Source: Betaproteobacteria bacterium (lineage in GTDB: Bacteria > Pseudomonadota > Gammaproteobacteria > Burkholderiales > Burkholderiaceae_E). From it: 9,843 bases of DNA. Below the pieces are notes generated by a model. That model saw only the letters and a list, made by a program, of their open reading frames with translations, made no database searches and was not told the origin of the DNA. The DNA lies in assembly GCA_009922405.1 (NCBI GenBank), contig RFVZ01000085.1, forward strand, positions 1 to 9,843. The letters run 5' to 3'. Position numbers and translations under genes: made by a program. Below are positions 5,770-9,843 of this stretch, in pieces (position 1 is the stretch's first letter; each line of letters opens with the position of its first letter).

Positions 5770-6171
5770 GTGATGAACATGATTCCCGATCTAATTGGTC
5801 AATGGCGCCTGGTAACGACCCGCTCTCATGATGAAGACGGCAAGCCCATGCGTCTTCCTTACGGCCCCGAACCGATGGGGACGCTGATCTTTTTTGCGAA
5901 CGGACGGATGATGGCGAGTCTTTGCGATGGCCGATCCGTGATCCCCGAGGCCGAACTGCCCCGCGAATTCGTGGCTTATGGGGGCCATTACACGTTTGAT
6001 GGGGATCGCCTGAGCACACGAGTCGATTTCACATCGGATTTGCCCCGGATGGGCACCGATCAGGTTCGCGGCGTCAGGTACAGCGACGGGTTGCTGACCT
6101 TGCTTCCCCCGCCACGTTCGTTCGAGGGGCGAACCCAGTATCGGGAACTGGTCTGGGAGAAGACCGAATGA
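5770..6171 (+). CDS. Lipocalin-like domain protein, first gene of the RND efflux operon
   Basis: 133 residues resembling the small bacterial lipocalin-like domain family: PDLIGQWRLVTTRSHDEDGK (6-25), PYGPEPMGTLIFFANGRMMA (30-49), FVAYGGHYTFDGDRLSTRVD (67-86), then VRGVRYSDGLLTLLPPP (99-115) and TQYRELVWEKTE at the end. Members are single-domain antiparallel barrels thought to bind small hydrophobic ligands; biochemical roles are mostly unknown. There is no signal peptide, so it should be cytoplasmic. Three starts lie together, GTG 5770, ATG 5773 and ATG 5779; TAGGAA (5757-5762) is spaced 7 bases from the GTG and 10 from the first ATG, so either of those is plausible. Its end overlaps the membrane fusion protein start by 4 bp (ATGA), implying coupled expression with the efflux pump. 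A cytoplasmic ligand-binding role for the pump's substrate is speculation. Confidence 0.8.
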   Translation: MMNMIPDLIGQWRLVTTRSHDEDGKPMRLPYGPEPMGTLIFFANGRMMASLCDGRSVIPEAELPREFVAYGGHYTFDGDRLSTRVDFTSDLPRMGTDQVRGVRYSDGLLTLLPPPRSFEGRTQYRELVWEKTE

Positions 6172-7310
6172 GGCTTGGACTGAGGGGGTTGCGCTTCGCG
6201 TGGTCGATCCTGTCGGGTCTGAGCGGGGTCGGCGTCGCCGTCGGGTTGATGAATGGACCTGCATGGGCTGCGGAGACACCAGCAGCACCCGCGTCAGCGA
6301 CGGCACCTGCAACACCATTGGCCAAGCCCTCGCTCACGGTCACCACGGTCCAGCCTGTGACCTTAGCGATTCCGATCCATTTATCTGCGAACGGTAGTCT
6401 GGCGGCCTGGCAAGAATCGGTGATTGGTGCTGAGGCGAACGGCCTGCGTCTGACCGAAGTCAAAGTCAACGTCGGCGATCGCGTCCGGCAGGGTGACCTG
6501 CTCGCGACCTTGCAGTCCGATAGTGTGCGCGCAGAGTTGGCGCAAGCGCAGGCAAGTCTTTCGGAGGCACAGGCGAATCTGCAGAAGACCAGAACGGATA
6601 CTGAAGCTGCGCGGGCGCTCGTGCAGAAGGGCTTTATCAGCGCGGGGCAGATGAATCAGTCGCTGCTTAATGAGTCCGTCGCGATGGCTCGCGTGGAGGC
6701 GGCCGAAGCCCTGATTCAGGTGCAAAGGGTCCGACTGGGCCAGACTCAGGTGAGGGCGCCCGACGCCGGGGTGATCTCGGCCCGCAATGCCACGCTGGGC
6801 AGCGTGGTGGGTGCCGGGACGGAGCTCTTCAGACTGATTCGGCAGGGTCGTCTCGAGTGGCGAGCTGAAGTCACTGCCAGCGAGATCGGTCGGGTTGCTC
6901 TTGGCGCACCCGTCGCGGTTGTGAGCGCGAGCGGGGCGGAAATTAAGGGCCGGGTGCGAATGATCGCGCCGTCGGTGGACCCTCAGACACGCAATGCGCT
7001 CGTGTATGTTGACCTCCAGGAGCCGCTTGGGAGTGCGCGGGCGGGCATGTTTGCGCGTGGGGTGATTGATTTGGGTACCAGTCAGGCGCTGACATTGCCG
7101 CAAACGGCGGTGATCGTACGCGACGGTTTTAGTTACACCTACCAGGTCGATGCGGATCAAAAGGTCGCGCAGCTCAAGATTCAAACGGGACGTCTGATCG
7201 GCGATCGGATTGAGGTGCTTGGGGGGCTTCCCGCAGGTGCCCGGGTCGTCGCAAGCGGTGCCGCGTTTCTCAACCACGGGGACCGCGTCCGCGTCGCGAC
7301 CGCACCATGA
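6168..7310 (+). CDS. RND efflux periplasmic adaptor (membrane fusion protein, HlyD/AcrA family)
   Basis: 380 residues, the usual length for adaptors that bridge an inner-membrane RND permease and an outer-membrane channel. The signal peptide is about 1-34 (AWA cleavage region) with no lipobox Cys, followed by an Ala/Pro/Thr-rich linker (35-54). Domain order: beta strand and first lipoyl half (58-116, LRLTEVKVNVGDRVRQGDLL at 93-112), a helical hairpin (117-190; AELAQAQASLSEAQANLQKT, then FISAGQMNQS), and the second lipoyl half VRAPDAGVISARNATLGSVV (195-214). A beta-barrel domain follows (about 228-300, EWRAEVTASEIGRVALGAPV and APSVDPQTRNALVYVDL), then a membrane-proximal domain to GLPAGARVVASGAAFLNHGD (353-372). 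GGGAGA-like GGGAGA spacing is replaced here by GGGAGA at 6155-6160, seven bases before the ATG. The gene overlaps both neighbours by ATGA. Substrate is unknown. Confidence 0.92.
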   Translation: MRLGLRGLRFAWSILSGLSGVGVAVGLMNGPAWAAETPAAPASATAPATPLAKPSLTVTTVQPVTLAIPIHLSANGSLAAWQESVIGAEANGLRLTEVKVNVGDRVRQGDLLATLQSDSVRAELAQAQASLSEAQANLQKTRTDTEAARALVQKGFISAGQMNQSLLNESVAMARVEAAEALIQVQRVRLGQTQVRAPDAGVISARNATLGSVVGAGTELFRLIRQGRLEWRAEVTASEIGRVALGAPVAVVSASGAEIKGRVRMIAPSVDPQTRNALVYVDLQEPLGSARAGMFARGVIDLGTSQALTLPQTAVIVRDGFSYTYQVDADQKVAQLKIQTGRLIGDRIEVLGGLPAGARVVASGAAFLNHGDRVRVATAP

Positions 7311-9843
7311 TCAACGTCTCTTCCTGGTCGATCCGGAATCCGATTCCGGCGGCCATGTTGTTTGTTTTATTGACCATTGCCGGCTTGCTGGCATTTGGAT
7401 CAATGAAAATCCAGAATTTTCCGGATCTGGATCTCCCCACCATTTCGATCACGGCCGTTTTGCCTGGGGCGGCACCCGCCCAACTCGAGACCGACGTTGC
7501 CCGCAAGCTCGAGAATGCCGTTGCACCGTTGCAGGGCCTTAAACACATCTATACCAAGGTTCAGGACGGTACGGTCACTGTGACGACCGAGTTCCGGCTC
7601 GAGAAACCGGTGCAAGAGGCGCTCGATGAGGTCCGTTCGGCAGTGCAGGGAGCCCGTGCCGATCTGCCCGCTGAGATGCGCGATCCGATACTTCAGAAGA
7701 TCAATCTGGCCGGGACACCAGTCCTGACCTACACCGTTCAATCTGCGGCGATGGACGAGGAGGCCCTATCCTGGTTTGTCGATAATGACATTACTCGAAA
7801 GTTGTTGGCAGTCCGCGGGGTCGGTGCCGTGAATCGGGTTGGCGGCGTTTCGCGCGAAATCCGGGTTTCGATTGATCCGATCAAATTGCAGGCACTCGGA
7901 CTGACGACGGTCGAGGTGTCCCGGCAATTGCGCCAGGTTCAGCAGGAGGCCTCGGGTGGTCGTGCATCAATTGGTTCTGGCGAGCAACCCCTGCGGACGC
8001 TGGCGACGGTCAAGACCGCGGACGAAATCGCCCGGATCGAACTGGCGCTCGCCAGCGGACGCCATATTCGGCTTGATCAGATCGCGCAGATCAGCGACAC
8101 GTTCGCCGAGCGACGCGCAAGTGCCCTCCTGGACGGGAAGTCTGTGGTTGCCTTTGAAGTCGTGCGAAGTCGTGGTGAGAGCGAGGTCGCCGTCGGCGCC
8201 GCGGTTCGCGCTGCCCTGGATCAACTGCGTCAGCAACGGCCTGACATCACGCTGAGCTTGGCATTTGACTTCGTGACGCCAGTTGAAGAGGAGTACGAGG
8301 GTTCTCTCAAACTGCTCTATGAGGGTGGCATTCTCGCGGTGATCGTGGTGCTGATCTTTTTACGAGACTGGCGCGCAACGCTGGTCTCGGCGGTTGCGCT
8401 CCCACTCTCGGTGATTCCAGCATTTATCGGAATGGCGTATCTGGGCTTTTCGATCAACGTCGTCACGCTGTTGGCGCTCTCATTGGTCGTTGGGGTCCTG
8501 GTCGACGATGCGATCGTCGAAGTCGAGAACATCGTTCGTCATTTGAGAATGGGTAAGACGCCCTACCAAGCCTCCATGGAAGCGGCTGACGAGATTGGAC
8601 TGGCAGTCATTGCGACTACCTTTACTTTGGTCGCGGTGTTCTTGCCGACGGCGTTCATGAGTGGCGTGCCCGGTAAGTTTTTCAAACAGTTCGGCTGGAC
8701 GGCATCACTGGCGGTATTTGCATCGCTCGTGGTGGCTCGGGTACTGACGCCCATGATGGCGGCTTACTTGCTCAAACCCGTTGTGGGCGGGCACCGAGAA
8801 CCTTTCTGGATGGGGCCCTACCAGGCCTGCGCGGCCTGGTGTCTACGCCATCGGTTCATTACGATGGCCCTTTCCGGGGTCTTTTTTGTGGGGTCGATTG
8901 CTCTGATCCCGCTCTTGCCGACCGGGTTTATTCCGCCTGACGATAACTCTCAGACCCAGGTCTATGTCGAACTCCCGCCGGGCAGTGTGCTCGGTCAGAC
9001 CTTGGCCGCAGCCGAGGACGTGCGCCAGCGCGTGGCGGTGGTCAAACATGTCCGCAGCATCTACACCAGTGTCGGCGGAGGTAGCGCGGGCGGCGATCCC
9101 TTTGCACCTGCTGGGGCTTCCGAGGCCCGCAAGGCGACCTTGACGATCCAGTTGGACCCACGTGGTCAGCGGCCCCGCAAACAGGTCATTGAGAATGCGA
9201 TCCGGGCCGCGATCGAGCCCGTCCCGGGCATTCGAACCAAAGTCGGGCTTGGGGGGTCAGGCGAAAAATATGTACTCGTCCTGACCGGTCAGGACCCCGT
9301 TGCGCTGCAACAGGCGGCGCAGTCGGTCGAGCGTGACCTGCGCACGATCCCCGGCTTGGGCAGCATCGCATCAACGGCGAGTTTGATCCGCCCCGAACTG
9401 GCGATTCGCCCTGACCTGGCCCGAGCGGCTGATCTCGGAGTGACTCCGGCGGCGATTGCCGAGACTTTGCGGGTTGCTACGCTGGGTGATTACGACACCG
9501 TACTGGCCAAACTCAACCTCTCCCAGCGTCAGGTCCCGATTGTGGTTCGACTCGATGATGCGGCCCGCAAAGATCTCTCAGTGCTCGAGCGACTGGCCGT
9601 TCCCGGCAGTCGCGGGCCAGTCATGTTAGGCCAGGTCGCTACGCTTGAGATCACGGGCGGCCCCGCTGTGGTTGATCGATATGACCGGCAGCGCAATATT
9701 AATTTTGAGATTGAACTCTCAGGGCAGCCGCTGGGCGATGTCACCAAGGCGGCGATGGCACTGCCCTCGATTCAGAATCTCCCAGCCGGGGTCAAGGTGG
9801 TCGAAATCGGCGACGCAGAAGTCATGGGCGAACTGTTCGCCAG
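7307..9843 (+). CDS. RND-type multidrug efflux permease (AcrB/HAE1-like), 3' end beyond the window
   Basis: The frame from ATG 7307 is open to the window end: 845 residues of roughly 1,020 expected. Resistance-nodulation-division permeases expel substrates from the periplasm or inner membrane using the proton gradient. TM1 is about 13-31, followed by the porter region (FPDLDLPTISITAVLPGAAP at 38-57; GVGAVNRVGGVSREIRVSID at 171-190). TM2-TM6 lie around 335-490 and include VGVLVDDAIVEVENIVRH (395-412), whose Asp400-Asp401 match the proton-relay Asp pair of AcrB TM4, and ATTFTLVAVFLPTAFMSGVP (436-455). TM7 is about 518-537, followed by LPTGFIPPDDN (537-547) and the second porter region. The window ends at GDAEVMGELFA, just before the expected TM8, so the C-terminal Lys of the relay cannot be checked. 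Its ATG overlaps the adaptor's TGA (ATGA) with no clear Shine-Dalgarno, indicating coupling. Drug specificity cannot be inferred. Confidence 0.94.
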   Translation, partial: MINVSSWSIRNPIPAAMLFVLLTIAGLLAFGSMKIQNFPDLDLPTISITAVLPGAAPAQLETDVARKLENAVAPLQGLKHIYTKVQDGTVTVTTEFRLEKPVQEALDEVRSAVQGARADLPAEMRDPILQKINLAGTPVLTYTVQSAAMDEEALSWFVDNDITRKLLAVRGVGAVNRVGGVSREIRVSIDPIKLQALGLTTVEVSRQLRQVQQEASGGRASIGSGEQPLRTLATVKTADEIARIELALASGRHIRLDQIAQISDTFAERRASALLDGKSVVAFEVVRSRGESEVAVGAAVRAALDQLRQQRPDITLSLAFDFVTPVEEEYEGSLKLLYEGGILAVIVVLIFLRDWRATLVSAVALPLSVIPAFIGMAYLGFSINVVTLLALSLVVGVLVDDAIVEVENIVRHLRMGKTPYQASMEAADEIGLAVIATTFTLVAVFLPTAFMSGVPGKFFKQFGWTASLAVFASLVVARVLTPMMAAYLLKPVVGGHREPFWMGPYQACAAWCLRHRFITMALSGVFFVGSIALIPLLPTGFIPPDDNSQTQVYVELPPGSVLGQTLAAAEDVRQRVAVVKHVRSIYTSVGGGSAGGDPFAPAGASEARKATLTIQLDPRGQRPRKQVIENAIRAAIEPVPGIRTKVGLGGSGEKYVLVLTGQDPVALQQAAQSVERDLRTIPGLGSIASTASLIRPELAIRPDLARAADLGVTPAAIAETLRVATLGDYDTVLAKLNLSQRQVPIVVRLDDAARKDLSVLERLAVPGSRGPVMLGQVATLEITGGPAVVDRYDRQRNINFEIELSGQPLGDVTKAAMALPSIQNLPAGVKVVEIGDAEVMGELFA

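Noticed and set aside
5791..6318. 175-codon antisense frame across the lipocalin-like gene and adaptor start
   Set aside because: Low-complexity, Arg/Ser/Pro-rich translation with no motif, opposite two supported genes.
6381..7277. Long 298-codon open frame antisense to the membrane fusion protein gene
   Set aside because: It lies fully opposite a gene with clear family motifs, its translation is rich in His, Arg and Leu without recognisable domains, and such antisense frames are common in GC-rich coding DNA.
8495..8545. Glu in the permease TM4 motif DDAIVEVEN as an unusual substitution
   Set aside because: From general knowledge of RND permeases, Glu or Val is tolerated at this position, and the functional Asp pair is intact.

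Overview
The window looks like chromosomal DNA of a betaproteobacterium, probably of the order Burkholderiales. The main reason is two separate Bug-type periplasmic binding proteins (tripartite tricarboxylate transporter family), which are greatly expanded in that order. The neighbours fit: a family III CoA-transferase, a thioesterase, a 2-hydroxychromene-2-carboxylate isomerase homologue and a nitronate monooxygenase-like flavoprotein are typical of its accessory catabolic gene pool. The DNA is GC-rich and almost fully coding. No RNA gene, insertion sequence, CRISPR array or convincing factor-independent terminator was seen. No gap without a gene exceeds 300 bases.

Left block (1-2310, minus strand), in transcription order: a double-hotdog acyl-CoA thioesterase-like protein, a Bug receptor, and the N-terminal third of a CaiB/BaiF CoA-transferase that runs off the left edge. 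The gaps are 57 and 44 bp. Each gap carries a short tandem repeat: 3 x 15 bp after the thioesterase and 2 x about 17 bp before the CoA-transferase. The layout suggests uptake of an organic acid coupled to CoA activation and release, but the substrate is not visible.

Centre (2309-5769): a SOUL haem-binding family gene starts divergently, its ATG overlapping the annotated thioesterase ATG. It is broken by an internal deletion with a frameshift. Next come a second Bug receptor and a DsbA-fold 2-hydroxychromene-2-carboxylate isomerase homologue, coupled by a TAATG overlap. A nitronate monooxygenase-like gene converges on them from the other strand and probably uses a TTG start. Its short divergent upstream region holds a nested inverted repeat that could be an operator.

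Right block (5770-9843, plus strand): a small lipocalin-like protein, an RND membrane fusion protein and an RND inner-membrane permease, each pair joined by a 4-bp ATGA overlap. This is a tight, probably translationally coupled efflux operon. The permease is open to the right edge and ends just before its expected eighth transmembrane helix. No outer-membrane channel or regulator lies in the window.

I found no clearly new biological system. The most useful leads are the lipocalin-like gene locked into an RND operon, the two catabolic Bug clusters without TctAB membrane subunits, the decayed SOUL gene, and the short tandem repeats at both junctions of the minus-strand operon.
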